A DNA stretch of 64,000 nucleotides from Salvelinus alpinus. Taxonomy: Eukaryota > Chordata > Actinopteri > Salmoniformes > Salmonidae. The notes under the pieces were generated by a model, which was not told where the DNA came from, ran no database searches, and worked only from the letters and a program-made list of their open reading frames with translations. This document shows, one piece after another, positions 43,273 to 63,105 of the stretch. Positions within the stretch are counted from its first letter, which is position 1. Each line of letters opens with the position of its first letter. The stretch lies in NCBI RefSeq assembly GCF_045679555.1, contig NC_092122.1, forward strand, positions 10,403,543-10,467,542. Reading direction: 5' to 3'. The translations under genes and the position numbers were made by a program.

Positions 43273-46200
43273 ATGTCTCTCTCAGCTCTCCTGTCTTTCT
43301 CTCAGATTTCACCTATCTCTTATTATATATGCACAGTCTACTCCCTCCCTCTCTCCTTTTTACACCCCCCCTTTCTCTAACACCAATACTCATGATTTCT
43401 TTCTACTAGATAAGATGGATACAAGCTTGTTTTCATTGTCTCCTCTAGTTACATTAACCTGTCCAGATGTTTTTATTTTTTATCATATAATACATAGGCC
43501 CAGAATGAATGGTCTTGGTTTCTAGTTCCAAGACTGTCTATTGTAATATTATTTGTAGCTGTGTATTTGGTCATCCTCAGTCAAGATTCAGTTTTTAATT
43601 GGTATTTTTCATTCATTGATGATTTTAATCTTCAACATTTGTGATCTTAGTTGTGTGTATTGGTGTTCTTTTGTTTTTTGTTTTGTGTTTGTGTCCCTCT
43701 CTAAAGCACCAGGATCCAGTAGCCAGACGGCAGCAGCTGAGCCTTTAGGCTGGGGCTCGGCTTCAATAGGTTTGGCACTGTCACATCACTTCCTCCCTAC
43801 CTTGACGCATCACATCCGGTTTCGCCCCGTGTGTCTTGTTGTCCCATGTCTGTGCTGTCTCCATCTATTCGCATCTCAAACCTTCTCATTTTGACAGGCA
43901 AATTCTCCATTTTTTTGTTATACAGTTTGCTCATCTCAATGTGGGTCAAGTTTCATTATGGAACTACTAACCACATTTATTTTGGGCCTACATTATGATG
44001 GTTGATAACCTAGAAAATTATGAAAATATGATGTGTTAATTGAGTTTTTAGGTTAGTACCTGTAACCCTCATCTGATTTGATTAACTAGCTTTGTTAAAA
44101 TCAGTTGTGGTCCACATTCTGGTCCACATCCTGGTCCAATCTACAGTCTGACTCTCCTCCTGTTTACATTTACCAATATATTCAGTTGTTTTACCTATTG
44201 TTGAAATATTCTGCTCTCTTTCTCCCATCAGCAGACCCCTCCAAGAAGTCAGAGGCCAACCCCCTCACAGAGATCCTCAAATGCCCCACCAAAGTCGTGC
44301 TGCTACGGGTGGGTGCTATGTGTGTCTTTGTCTGTGCATGAGTATTTATTGTAAATTCTTGTGTGTTCGTTTATGTGCATAGGTCCAATAAAGTGTGTGT
44401 GTGTTTTAGAACATGGTGGGCAGAGGAGAGGTGGATGAAGATTTGGAAGGGGAGACCAAAGAAGAGTGTGAGAAATACGGCAAGGTCATCAAGTGTGTCA
44501 TCTTTGAGGTGAGAGGAATAAGTCTGTCTGTGTGTGTATGGTTAAGTGCTGAGTCATATTGTGTTGACTAATTAAGCAGTAAGGCCTGAAGAGGTGTGGA
44601 ATATGGCCAATATACCACGACTATGGGCTGTTCTTATGCACGACGCATCGCGGAGAGCTTAGACACAGCCCTTAGCCGTGGTATATTGGCCATATATCAC
44701 AAACCCCTGAGGTGCCTTACTGCTGTTATAAACTGGTTACCAACGTAATTAGAGCAGTAAAAATCTATGTTTTGTCATACCTGTGGTATACTACGGCTGT
44801 CAGCAATCAGCATTCAGGGCTCAAACCACTCTGTTTAGAATGTGTATTAAACTATGTTCTCCTCAGATTGCCCAGGTGACAGATGATGAAGCAGTGAGGA
44901 TATTTCTAGAGTTTGAGAGAGTCGAGTCTGCCATCAAAGGTCAGTACAACCTTATGTGTTTGTATGGTTACTTTGTGTGTGTCCTTGAGGTTTCTGTAAG
45001 ACGTGTGTGTGCTTGTTTGTCTGTATAACTGTGACGTACGTGTGTATATATAACTGTGACGTACGTGTGTATATATAACTGTGACGTACGTGTGTATATA
45101 TAACTGTGACGTACGTGTGTATATATAACTGTGACGTACGTGTGTATATATAACTGTGACGTACGTGTGTATATATAACTGTGACGTACGTGTGTATATA
45201 TAACTGTGACGTACGCGTGTGTATATATAACTGTGACGTACGCGTGTGTGTATATAACTGTGACGTACGCGTGTGTATATAACTGTGACGTACGCGTGTG
45301 TATATAACTGTGACGTACGCGTGTGTATATAACTGTGACGTACGCGTGTGTATATAACTGTGACGTACGCGTGTGTATATAACTGTGACGTACGCGTGTG
45401 TATATAACTGTGACGTACGCGTGTGTATATAACTGTGACGTACGCGTGTGTATATAACTGTGACGTACGCGTGTGTATATAACTGTGACGTACGCGTGTG
45501 TATATAACTGTGACGTACGCGTGTGTATATAACTGTGACGTACGTACGTGTGTATATATAACTGTGACGTACGTACGTGTGTATATATAACTGTGACGTA
45601 CGTACGTGTGTATATATAACTGTGACGTACGTACGTGTGTATATATAACTGTGACGTACGTACGTGTGTATATATAACTGTGACGTACGTACGTGTGTAT
45701 ATATAACTGTGACGTACGTACGTGTGTATATATAACTGTGACGTACGTACGTGTGTATATATAACTGTGACGTACGTACGTGTGTATATATAACTGTGAC
45801 GTACGTACGTGTGTATATATAACTGTGACGTACGTACGTGTGTATATATAACTGTGACGTACGTACGTGTGTATATATAACTGTGACGTACGTACGTGTG
45901 TATATATAACTGTGACGTACGTACGTGTGTATATATAACTGTGACGTACGTACGTGTGTATATATAACTGTGACGTACGTGTGTGTGTGTGTATATATAT
46001 AACTGTGACGTGTGTGCGTGTGAGCGTCTAACGGTTAGGCGTGTGTGTCTGTAACTGTTACGTGTGAGTGTATAACTGTTATCTCTGTAATAAGGCTAAT
46101 GCAGGGGCCAGTTTTAAATGGGTTGTCCCAGATCAGAAAGCAGGTGAGACTGTCCCCCCCAGGTGTTACATCACAGCTGTCACAGCAACCCCCTGTCCCT

Positions 46201-47232
46201 CCACGCACGCCGTTACATCACATCCTCTAAGGGAACAGAAACACAGCCTGCATAATATATACACACTAGACTGGGCCGGACACACGCACCCTGTTCATTT
46301 CTATAGAGACTAGTGAATGCTACTAATACCAGACTGGACACACACATTGTTACTATTTTTTCCCAGGTGTTTTGACTTTAGACAGTAAGGAATTCAAAGG
46401 GGGAGACAGGCAAGTCTTAGAGAAACCGTGGGAAAGGTGGGCCCTGGGCTTGAACCCCGGCATCCGGTGAGGAGACGCGTGTGACTTATGCCGGGGAGTC
46501 TTACCAATACACCACAGCTCTGCACATGTATCCATCTTTGTCCACACAAGTGCCAGTTTTACTGGGAATGTCCCGGTATTGGTGTTAGGATGAATAGATA
46601 CTTGTCATCACTGCTCAAACACACACGCCCCCATGAGGTCATGTGCCTAACGTTGATAAGGAACTCTCACACAGTGTCCATCTCACTATTGTAGACTGGA
46701 TGTGTGTTTGAACTCTGCCTCCAGGACTGTTTGTTGTTGTTTATTTGTGACATTCTTGGGAAGGAGAAGGGAACTTGGGTGATGTCCCGGCTGTGTTTTC
46801 CAGTGTTTGAACACCAATAAATACTCAGGCCTCTGATAGCCACAACTTTTTGGTTTTTCAAGCTTTGATAAGAATGAATTACGGTCCATGATGAAAACAC
46901 TGTAGACTATCAAAGAGGAGCACCATCCCATAGACCGTGTTAGGATGACAGTATGTTTGTTCACGGTCCAAACGAACGAAACGACCCAATTCCTCACTAG
47001 TCTTCACTCAATGATACATCAGCAGTGATATTGCAGACCTGTCTGGCCAAAGCTGACAAAGTCAAGTCTGTAATGTTGATAAATGTTTGCACAGTAATAA
47101 TGTTTGTTTCCTGTCTTCTCTCCTCTAGCTGTGGTGGATCTGAACGGGAGGTTCTTTGGTGGTCGGGTGGTAAAAGCCTGTTTCTATAACCAGGATAAGT
47201 TCAGAGTGTTGGACCTGGGAGAGCAGATGTGA
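41328..47232 (+). CDS. rbm17: RBM17 / splicing factor 45 (SPF45), complete
   Basis: Nuclear splicing factor that regulates 3' splice-site choice and binds U2AF/SF1/SF3b through a C-terminal UHM. Coding exons: 41328-41456, 41600-41716, 41812-41978, 42214-42332, 42507-42560, 42710-42848, 43031-43182, 44232-44308, 44410-44508, 44867-44939, 47129-47232. All have GT/AG borders and matching phases, total about 409 aa (human 401). The start is MSLYDDMGVGSATSDTKTEG. Then come the N-terminal region (LADEYDPMFPNDYEKVVKR), an Arg/Glu-rich coiled coil, the G-patch domain in exon 7 (GGTVAHKIMQKYGFREGQGL), and the RRM-like UHM (LTEILKCPTKVVLLRNMVG to the end) with the R-x-F motif as GRFFGG. Stop TGA 47230-47232. 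Exon 3 uses the donor AA|gtacga; reading on would hit a stop. A possible in-frame cassette exon and a NAGNAG acceptor are listed separately. Confidence 0.97.
43707..43769 (+). other. rbm17: Candidate 63-nt cassette exon of rbm17
   Basis: Between exons 7 and 8, a 63-nt segment has an acceptor (tccctctctaaag) and donor (aatag|gtttgg). It is phase 1 at both ends, exactly as its neighbours need, and open: TPGSSSQTAAAEPLGWGSAS plus one Ile. Inclusion would add 21 Ser/Ala-rich residues between the G-patch and the UHM. The donor is weak, and I do not recall this peptide from other RBM17 proteins, so chance is possible. Confidence 0.4.
44565..44740. mobile_element. Palindromic MITE in rbm17 intron
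   Basis: Arms aatatggccaatataccacg (about 44601) and cgtggtatattggccatata (about 44677) are near-perfect inverted copies. The outer parts agcagtaaggcctgaagagg and cccctgaggtgccttactgc also pair. About 175 bp, no coding. Confidence 0.75.
45029..46003. repeat. Minisatellite, 25-29 bp unit with TGACGTA core, in last rbm17 intron
   Basis: About 36 tandem units in blocks, counted by the start of ctgtgacgta: 7 units of 25 bp (45029-45203, tail cgtgtgtatatataa), 2 of 27 bp (45204-45257), 11 of 25 bp (45258-45532, tail cgcgtgtgtatataa), then 15 of 29 bp (45533-45967, tail cgtacgtgtgtatatataa), ending in an irregular copy. Units within a block are virtually identical. There are no unique spacers, so it is not a CRISPR array. 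Confidence 0.95.
46425..46522 (-). repeat. tRNA-like sequence (SINE head or tRNA pseudogene)
   Basis: On the minus strand it reads gagctgtggtgtattggtaa (A-box-like) and gccggggttcaagccc (B-box, near-perfect GGTTCRANCC). The spacing between the boxes is about 50 nt, longer than a normal tRNA. An acceptor stem was not found. Most likely a SINE fragment. Confidence 0.45.
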
Positions 47233-47522
47233 GACACACACACGCAGTCCATCCCACCTGAATCGTTAAGACCCGCCTCATTCATACCGACAGGAACAGA
47301 AGAAATGCTCTGACACGCACACACATTGGTAATCACCAGTAGCTCTTTCTGTCTCTAAGTAGCTAAACCGTTATACTCTCAACAGCAGCACAATGTGTCT
47401 GTATTTAGTAAAGAGTTTCACCTGTAGTTTGTTTTGCCAGCAGAAAAATCCTGTATGTGAGGTAATGAACTACTGTCTTGGTCTCTGTGTCCTGGTATGA
47501 ACATGTACAAGTGAAACCTGAA

Positions 47523-47528
47523 AATAAA
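47523..47528 (+). promoter_or_regulatory. Polyadenylation signal AATAAA of rbm17
   Basis: Canonical hexamer 291 bp after the rbm17 stop, followed by the T/GT-rich ttccttttgtttaaaatctt. The 3'UTR is about 47233-47550. Confidence 0.75.
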
Positions 47529-47946
47529 TGTTCCTTTTGTTTAAAATCTTTGGTTTTAATCTCTCTTCTAGGGCAGAGCGTAGTCTAGGAAGCTCAGTTT
47601 CTTTCTAATCTGTCTGACATAAGAGGCTCCCAGAGGACCAGACCCCCAGCTTTCCATCTTTACATAGCCCGGCACGGTGAGGGGGTACTGGGGCAGTTAT
47701 GAAAGAAACACAGCCCTCCCCCTCTAGCCTCATTCGGATCTTATGTAAAACAGACTGGGTTCATAGGGGAGTTAGAGGACTGTCATAATGACTAATCTCT
47801 GTGGAGGATTAAATCAGAACAAATTAATTCCGATCTAGTAGTACACAGAAATGAGCTAATTCATAGAAAGGGAATTAAATTGACATGGACTCTACTATCA
47901 GATTTTATGACTAATCTCAAGAAATAAAGGTTAGATACATAGAAAC

Positions 47947-48099
47947 CAGTGGAGGCTGCTGAGAGGAGGACGGCTCATGATAATGGCTGGAACCGAATGG
48001 AATAGCATCAAACACATGGAAACCATGTATTTGATATCATTCCGCTCCAGCCATTACCACAAACCCGTTCTCCCCAATTAAGGTGCCACCAACCTCCTG
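47947..48099. mobile_element. Palindromic MITE between rbm17 and pfkfb3
   Basis: Left arm cagtggaggctgctgagagg and right arm gtgccaccaacctcctg are inverted. The inner arms ataatggctggaaccgaatg and cattccgctccagccattac also pair. About 150 bp. A very common kind of foldback in salmonid intergenic DNA. Confidence 0.7.
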
Positions 48100-49602
48100 T
48101 TATAGAAATACAAATATGTTTGGGTAAAGCAACATTTAGTTTAAGTGTGTGGGGGGTGGGGTGGTAGGTTATGAGGGAAGGTTTACAGGTCAGGCATGCA
48201 GAGGGTGGAAGGAGAACATGCTTGGCTCATGCAGGGGGAGTGGGATAGTGTCTGGGCGGAGGAGTGACAGTGCTCTTTGCCTAACCTAAATACCACTGGT
48301 TGAGCTGGGTCTGAGAGGGTGGAGAGTATGTGTATTAGGGAAGGGGGGGGGGCACAGTGTGTGGGGGGGGGGTCTCTCCCCTGGCACCCAGACTTGTCAA
48401 GGGTAGGTATTCCCTAGAATCCCTAGTGTGGGTGATTGGGGTCTGGGTCAGGCTCTGACCTGGCCTGGTTCAGGAGAGAAACAGATGGGTGAAGAAGTAG
48501 GCTAGGCTATGAAGAGTTGTGTGTGTGTGTGTGGAGAGGTTGACGGGCCCACATACAAATAGATGCACTCTTTTTGTATCTCCCCCACTCTGAAATATAC
48601 ACCTTGTACTTGGAACCAAAAGAATTTAGAAATAATCAGATCCAAATGGCACAATACCATTATTCTCTCTCTATTAACTGGTATCTTAAGTTTGTTAATG
48701 ATATAAACTGGTCCTATGTGACTGCAGGCTATAGCCATGCTCAGGGCAAGTCTATGTGCCACTAAGGCAGTCACATAGCCTATCATCTCTGTTACCCAGA
48801 AGTAAAATTTTTGCCAAAGTTTGTCACTTCTTGTGTTATGCAAACTCTGTCCAAGAGAGATTAAAGAGCCTATTGAGTGTGGAGCCCATTATTTTGAAAC
48901 CCAGCACTTCTCTACTTTTGTATTTTCCTGCACCATATCCTGTGTTGCTGGAATGATAAACATTTCACTTGACAATTTAGGGTGATATAGTTGTTGCCAA
49001 ATTGTTTTAATGATTTGCATAAAATAAATATGAATCTGCACCAGAAAGTGTCCGAATAGGACATTGGCATGACACTACAAAGTGCAAATGCAGTAAAAAA
49101 AAACTATTTGTGTCATATTTGTACTTCTCTGTCTGAAGGTTTACTGAGGTGCAATTCTGCACGTGCACCGCCGGGATACTCCCATTTGCCCTAATAGTGG
49201 ATTACCGTCCTCAGCCACAAGGTGGCGCAGCGTCACCCCCCCCCCCCCCCTGTGAACGCGCGCCCCGGTGGAGTCATCGATGTCACGTTGTTTCCTGCTA
49301 GGACAGTTTAAATAAAAGAACTGGGACACAGCCGGGTAGATTATTAATGCACCCGCACAGGCTGAACGTTATTAGAATAGAACACAACAGCTCTTAACGA
49401 CTGCTTAGCTCGCCAATATATTATATTTTAGACTACTTGTCTGGTAGAGAAAACGACAGCTGATCCAAAACATTTTGAATTCTATTCTACTGTTTTTATT
49501 TGATCCGTGCTGATCTGAAAGCGCGTAACGGTGGTATTTTGGGGGGACTGATATTAGTGGTAAACCTAGGTTTCTTTCGTGTTTTATTTCACTACCCTCG
49601 GA

Positions 49603-57134
<7,532 letters not shown>

Positions 57135-58945
57135 GATCGCACCGCCTCGATCACCTGATCCAAGATCCCAGGAAGTGATGCCGGCAAAGAAAATTCAACA
57201 ATGTCACCAAAATGGATATTGTTGTGTTTTTCCCCCATCTTCCTCTTTCTGGAGATCCCAGGGCACTTCTGTTCTCTTTTCCCACACAGACGTGTTAGTG
57301 AGGGTCTGGTCTGTGTGTTATCTGCCAGTGCTTGTAGTACAAACACTCAGCCTCTGGGAAAGAGATAGAGAGAACACTGTACATTAGAGGTCTTCTCGGG
57401 TCCACCCAAACCCAAAATACCTGAGACTCGAGCGGGACCGGGTCCAAAATTCTAAGTTTTCCATCGGATATGGGCCGGGTCCTGTTTGATTGTAATCGGG
57501 TGTTGTGTCTATGTAACTACAGCTGATAGACCCGAATGGACCCGGCCACGACTCTGCATAGCCTATAGCATATTTATTTACCAGTAAAACATAATGTTGC
57601 TACTGTACAATATGTTCAGAGAATGTCTTGAGGAACACTGACTCACCTAAGCTATGGTTGTTTCTCACAAGGTTTGTACAGAAGATAGGGACAAACTAGC
57701 ATGTCTCAACCACTCTGCTTTCTCCTCTGGTTTCTCAGAAGTCAATCTGTAGTGACAGCTCACCCTGGATTTGTGGTTTAATTAGGGTAATAGCTCTGAT
57801 TCTAAGGAGCTATTATATCTGGTTTGAGTGACTACTTGGCAGTCGGCAAGGCATCCTTCAGAGAGCTGGAACCAGGCCAAATATTTAAGTCTCCCTTTCT
57901 TGACACCCTCCTGAGATCTGAGTGATGAATGGTTATATCACTCTTTTAAAAACAGATGGAAATGTTTAGTTTACGATGTAAACATTTTCCTATAGGGATG
58001 CCTCTGAAATAATGACTCCCCAAATTGTGTTAATCACTCTGACTTGTTGACGTTGAGCACTTACTCACTTTTCTGTTATGATTTAAGATTTGAGTATCAC
58101 ACTGTTACTTAAAGGATGTTAAACTGAACGCTCGGTGTACTCATGTGCTATGAAATGAATGATCATTTTGCACAGCAAAGTTGACATCCCTGTTGAGTGG
58201 TGTGTATGACTGTCCATAGACACAATTTTCTCTTTCTGTCTTTCTCTCCGAAAGGAGATTCGGACCTAGAGTGCCTAGTGCTTGTCCTCCAAGCCCAATG
58301 CTGCTTCTGTACCCATATAGCTGGCCATAGAAATTCAGACATTCGCTACCTTCAGAGAACATTCAGTATAATGTGATTCACTTTTCTTTGTAAGCCAGCT
58401 GTTAACATGTGTGAGCACTTATATCTTTGTTATGAACATACGTTCTGTAAATAGACATGTAAATATATCAGACTTGAAGGAATGCTCAGTGTTTGGAATG
58501 TTCAAGTCTAGAACTGAGTGGAAAGGTATTTTGTAGATGCTCGTTTGTACTGCTCACTGTTTGGCTGGTTCATACTTCATTGTAAGGAGTGTACTGCTCT
58601 TGCCTTACAAAGGTCAAACACAGTAACTACGCCAACAGTGAAACTGAGGAAAATGGCTTTAAGGTTGTTTTTTCTAGCCAGCCAAATATGTTCTGCATAT
58701 CATATTGGCAGTACTGCTTTTGTTCATTTGTTTGCTTCTGATACTTGAATGTAGTTTTTTTGTAAGACATTTTTTCTCAAACTATTTATTTTTATGTAGA
58801 TATTAATGATCGTTTGAAGCGGATGGCACCTGGTCTTGCCTGAGTACTGTGTATGACTTGTGTATGACAAGCAACGCTTCTGAGAGGACAACATGTGTAT
58901 ATTCTGCATTTGCTGGGCCAATAAATCTCCGGGAAAATAAGCCAT
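57135..58945 (+). other. pfkfb3: pfkfb3 3'UTR with polyadenylation signal
   Basis: About 1.8 kb from the stop codon to the AATAAA at 58920-58925 (ggccaataaatctccggg). AU-rich near the end (ctatttatttttatg, 58783). Mammalian PFKFB3 also has a long AU-rich 3'UTR. Positions 57385-57545 contain an inserted GC-rich repeat (agaggtcttctcgggtccac ... gaatggacccgg) with inverted-looking ends. No coding frame of interest. Confidence 0.65.
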
Positions 58946-58989
58946 CTTGTGGATGTCATATCTTCATTATTTATGTGTGTTGGGAACAC

Positions 58990-59325
58990 TATCTGAAAGG
59001 CAAACCCCCTAAAAATGTGTTTCCCTTTGGAGAAGTATGCTAGAACCTTTAAAGCAACTAAATTGTCACCAAAACACTTGGGATTCTAAAAGGTACTATA
59101 GGACAATATAGAAGTGTATTGAGAGGGCTGAGGCCTGTAGAAACACTACTTGATAGGCAAACACCCAATCAATGTGTTTCAATTTGCAGAGGGAGACCAG
59201 AAACTTGGTCCAAAAAACTGGAAGCTGGAGTTTGTTGTACCATGCCACATTTTAACACATCTGTTCAAATAGTGTCACCACAGAGCCAGAGCCAGCTCAA
59301 CACTAGCTGTCAACACCTAAACTGA
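58990..59325. other. Intergenic, weak internal repeat
   Basis: Two loosely similar halves (aggcaaaccccctaaaaatg and aggcaaacacccaatcaatg, each followed by tgtttc). The origin is unknown and there is no gene. Confidence 0.35.
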
Positions 59326-59330
59326 CCTAT

Positions 59331-59769
59331 AGGTAACTGCCAAAATAAAGGAAACACCAACATAAAGTGTCTTAATAGGGTGTTGAACCACCATGAGCCA
59401 GAACAGCTTTAATGCACCTTGGCATAGATACTACAACTATTTGGAAACTTGATTAGAGGGATGCAACCCCATTCTTCCATGAGAAATTCCATCATTTGGT
59501 CTTTTGTTGATGTTGGTGGAAAACGCTGTCTCAAGGCGCCGCTCTAGAATCTCCCGCCTTAAGTGTTCAATTGGGTTGAGATCTGTTGACTGAGATCTCT
59601 TATTCTAGACACGGTAGCCAAAATAATGGGCAACTGGGCATTTTTATACATCACCCTAAGCACAATGGGATGTTAATTTCTTAGCTAACTCAGGAACCAC
59701 ACCGGTGTCAAAGCACCTGCTTTCAATATACTTTGTATTCCTCATTTACTCAAGTGTTGGCAGTTACCT
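59331..59769. mobile_element. Tc1/MITE element with aggtaactgcc ends
   Basis: Inverted ends aggtaactgccaaaataaag (59331) and ttggcagttacct (to 59769). About 440 bp, non-coding. The interior includes ttcaattgggttgagatctg, a transposase-derived stretch seen in related Tc1 families. Target duplication not clear. Confidence 0.65.
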
Positions 59770-59919
59770 GCTGTAGCTCTATGTGTCTGGTGCTGAGAAT
59801 GAATGAAAACATTCTCTGTTAAAAATACACTCCCAAACAGTCCATGGGGTAAAACATGTTGGAGTAGCTCTTTTACAGGTCAGTAGAACACACACTCAAG
59901 AACAGTGATGCGTGTTTCA

Positions 59920-60110
59920 CAGTGTTTCTTAATCCTGGGCCTGGGGACCCAAAGGGGTGCGCATTTTTGTTTTTTGCCCTAGCACTACACAGCTGATTCA
60001 AATCATCAACTCATCATCAAGCTTTGATGATTCGAATCAGGTATTTGGTGCTAAGGCAAAAACAAAAACACACCCCTTTGGGTCCCCAGGGCCAAGATTA
60101 ACAAACACTG
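59920..60110. mobile_element. hAT-type palindromic MITE, second copy of the 13713-13879 family
   Basis: Left end cagtgtttcttaatcctggg, right end ggccaagattaacaaacactg. The inner palindrome includes ctacacagctgattcaaatc and gattcgaatcaggtatttgg. 191 bp. No clean 8-bp duplication was found. Confidence 0.72.
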
Positions 60111-60680
60111 GTGTAATGTGATTGGACACAATACAATTCATTAAATCTGTGTTGAACTGAGGTAGGTCCAGCTCTCTCCGAACTCCTCTTGTTATTTACG
60201 CCTATTCCTGTCTCCTCTCTCCCCCACTCTTCTCATTTGGCTGTCAGATTTCATTCAGGCGGACATCAAAGGAGAAGCCAATGATACAACATTGGCTCTG
60301 AAACAGTGCTCCGGAATGAAGGTGCTTGTGTGTAATAACAGCGGCATTATTTATCCGTTACTAATCCTCCTAGAATAGCAGGGTCCAAGCCTTCTCTGTC
60401 CTCTGTCCCTCTGCCCATTTCTCTATTGTCTAGACATACAGAGCTGCATGGCAGTACAGAATGTCTGTCTGTGTCCTACATTCAGGGAATCCCTGTGCTG
60501 TACTGTGCTGAACAGGATTAGCCTAGCCTTCTGTCCTCTGGCCCACAGCACTACAGCAGTCTACAAACCACTGGCTCTCAACCCATACCCAGCTCTACCA
60601 TGTATCGCCCTATTGGAAAGAAAGAGAAAGTGATAGCAGTCTCCCTCTTCATATCTGGGACAAGCAACGTTCTCTATCTA
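60111..60680. other. Intergenic, nothing recognised
   Basis: Short frames only; no splice-consistent exon or repeat could be supported. Confidence 0.35.
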
Positions 60681-60686
60681 TTCTAC

Positions 60687-60797
60687 GGCTGCATACCAAA
60701 TGACAACCTATTCCCTATAGCCTGTTACTTTTGACCAAGGCCCATAGGGCTCAAAATAAGTGTACTATGTAGGGAATAGAGTGCCATTTGGTACACA
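60687..60797. mobile_element. Short palindromic MITE
   Basis: Arms gcataccaaatgacaaccta and tagagtgccatttggtacac, with inner arms ttccctatagcctgttactt and actatgtagggaatag. About 110 bp. Foldback of a type that is very abundant in salmonids. Confidence 0.7.
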
Positions 60798-61795
60798 ACC
60801 TATTTCTATGTGGTGGTCCAGTACCTTTTGACCTGGTTAGATACAGTAGTGTCCATAAAACCGCTGCACCATCAGGCCCATGTCATGTGCTGTTGATTTG
60901 GCAGAGGCCAGAGGGTTGATGTGTAAACCAAGGGCAGGTCAGCAGCACTCTAGCTCAGATGGCAATACAGTACTATTTACAGTGGCCACATGACTGCAGT
61001 TACATGTAACTCGAGGTCGAGGGGTTTTTGTCTTGCAAATAGTCAGACGATGTTGTCTGGGCAGAGTTAAAGATGTTGCTCTTGATAGTTGTTGCTGTGT
61101 TGTCGTTGTATAATTCATTCAGATGGTGTTTGTGCAGGGAGTGTGGGGTAACTGTGGCGTGCATGCTGCGGTGATTCAACTCCAGCCAAATGTACACTTC
61201 TGCTACTTGCCAACCCTGGCAGGCGCTGCTGTCTGATTCACAGCCTGGTGTGGTTGGCCTGTGCTGCGTTGGCTGGGGTTTTGGTCTACAGCGGCCAGAG
61301 TGTATGTGACTACTCTCATGTACACTTCTGTCTCTCAGTCTCGACCCAGTCACATGACCTCATGCAGACACACAAGCAAATGTCAGGAAAGTGAATTTGG
61401 ATTGAATTTGCATTGGATTTTGCATACCCAGCTCAGGCTAAACTAATGTTTGATAGACTCAGATATAAAGTTTCTATACGTGACAGATACCTGCATAGAC
61501 TATCTACTCTCGCTTGTGTAAGGTTATACATAAAGAATGAGTCCTGGTTTTGGCTGGAGGCTATTGGGCCAAGTTTCTGTCTGTGTTTGTATGTTCTGTA
61601 TGTGGTGGTGCAGACCGGCTTTCTCCCTGTGTATGTGTGTGTGTTTGTTCATGCATGAGTGCGTGCACACGTGTACATGCATGTGTGTGTACAGTATATG
61701 CATGAATGCGTGACTGTACGTGCATGTGTGTATGTGATCATCTCTGTGGGAGATAAGAGAAGCTGCAGTCAGAGACATGAATGGAACATGGGTCT
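60798..61795. other. Intergenic, nothing recognised
   Basis: Contains GT/CA-rich stretches around 61630-61740. No gene or repeat boundary could be supported. Confidence 0.35.
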
Positions 61796-61799
61796 GGTT

Positions 61800-63105
61800 T
61801 ACAATGCATTCGGAAAAGTTACAGCCTTATTCAAAATTGATTCAATCGTTATTTCCCTCATCAATCTACACACCATACCACATAATGACAAAGCAAAAAC
61901 TGTTTTATTTTAATTTTTGCAAATGTGTAAAAAAAACACCCCTGATATATCACATTTACATAAGTATTCAGACCCTTTACTCAGTACTTTGTTGAAGCAC
62001 CTTTTTCAGTCATTACAGCCTGGAGTCAACTTGGGTATGACTCTACAAGCTTGGCACACCTGTATTTGGGGAGTTTCTCCCGTTCTTCTCTGCAGATCCT
62101 TTCAAGTTCTGTCAGATTGGATGGAGAGCGTCACTGCACAGCTAATTTCAGGTTGCCTCAGAGATGTTCGATCGGGTTCAAGTCCTGGCTCTGGCTGGGC
62201 CACTCAAGGACATTCAGAGACTTGTCCCGAAGCCACTCCTGCGTTGTCTTGGCTGTGTGGTTAGGGTTGTTGTCCCATTGGAAGGTGAACCGTTGCCTCA
62301 GTCTGAGGTTATGAGCACTCTGGAGCAGGTTTTCATCAAGGATCTCTCTGTACTTTGCTCCGTTCATCTTTCCCTCGATCCTGACTAGTTTCCCAGTCCC
62401 TGCCGCTGAAAACGACCCCACAGCATGATGCTGCCACCACCATGCTTCACCGTAGGGATGGTGACAGGTTTCCTCCAGACGTGACGCTTGGCATTCAGAC
62501 CAAAGAGTTCAATCTTGGTTTCATCAGACCAGAGAATCTTGTTTCTCATGGTCTGAGAGTCCTTGGAGTCCTAGTCTCCAAGGGCGCTGTCATGTTCCTT
62601 TTACTGAGGAGTGGCTTCCGTAGAGTGCTGCAGAGATGGTTGTCCTTCTGGAAGGTTCTCCCATCTCCCCAGAGAAACTGAAGCTCTGTCAGAGTGAGCA
62701 TCAGGTTCTTGGTCACTTCTCTGACCAAGGCCCTTCTCCCCTGATTGCTCAGCTCTAGGAAGTCTTGGTGGTTCCAAACTTCTTCCATTTAAGAATGATG
62801 GAGGCCATTGTGTTCTTGGGGACCTTCAATGCTGCAGAACTTTTTTGGTACCTTCCCCAGATCTGTTTCTCGACACAATCCTGTCTCGGAGCTCTACAGA
62901 CAATTCCTTCGATCTCGTGGCTTGGTTTTTGATCTGACATGCACTGTCAACTGTGGGACCTTATGTAGACAGGTGTGTTCCTTTCCAAATCATGTCCAAT
63001 CAATAGAATTTTACCACAGGTGGACTCCAGTGAAGTTGTAGAATCAATGGAAACAGGATGCACCTGAGCTCAATTTCAAGTCTCATAGCAAAGGGTCTGA
63101 ATACT
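61800..63105 (-). mobile_element. Antisense Tc1-like transposon (cagtgcattcgg family), truncated
   Basis: Begins acaatgcattcggaaaagtt, the 3' inverted end of the family seen at 7061-8650, and runs in the opposite orientation to about 63105, lacking the other inverted end. Minus-strand transposase scraps: MSDQKPSHEIEGIVCRAPRQ (62940 on), a middle section in broken frames, and [20 protein letters not shown] ... [20 protein letters not shown] (62421-62158). Multiple frameshifts; dead. Confidence 0.82.

Noticed and set aside
45029-46003. Regular repeats resembling a CRISPR array
   Set aside because: Units are contiguous with no unique spacers, in a vertebrate intron; it is a minisatellite.
46425-46522. 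Functional tRNA gene
   Set aside because: B-box is good but the spacing and missing acceptor stem do not allow a cloverleaf; more likely a SINE head.
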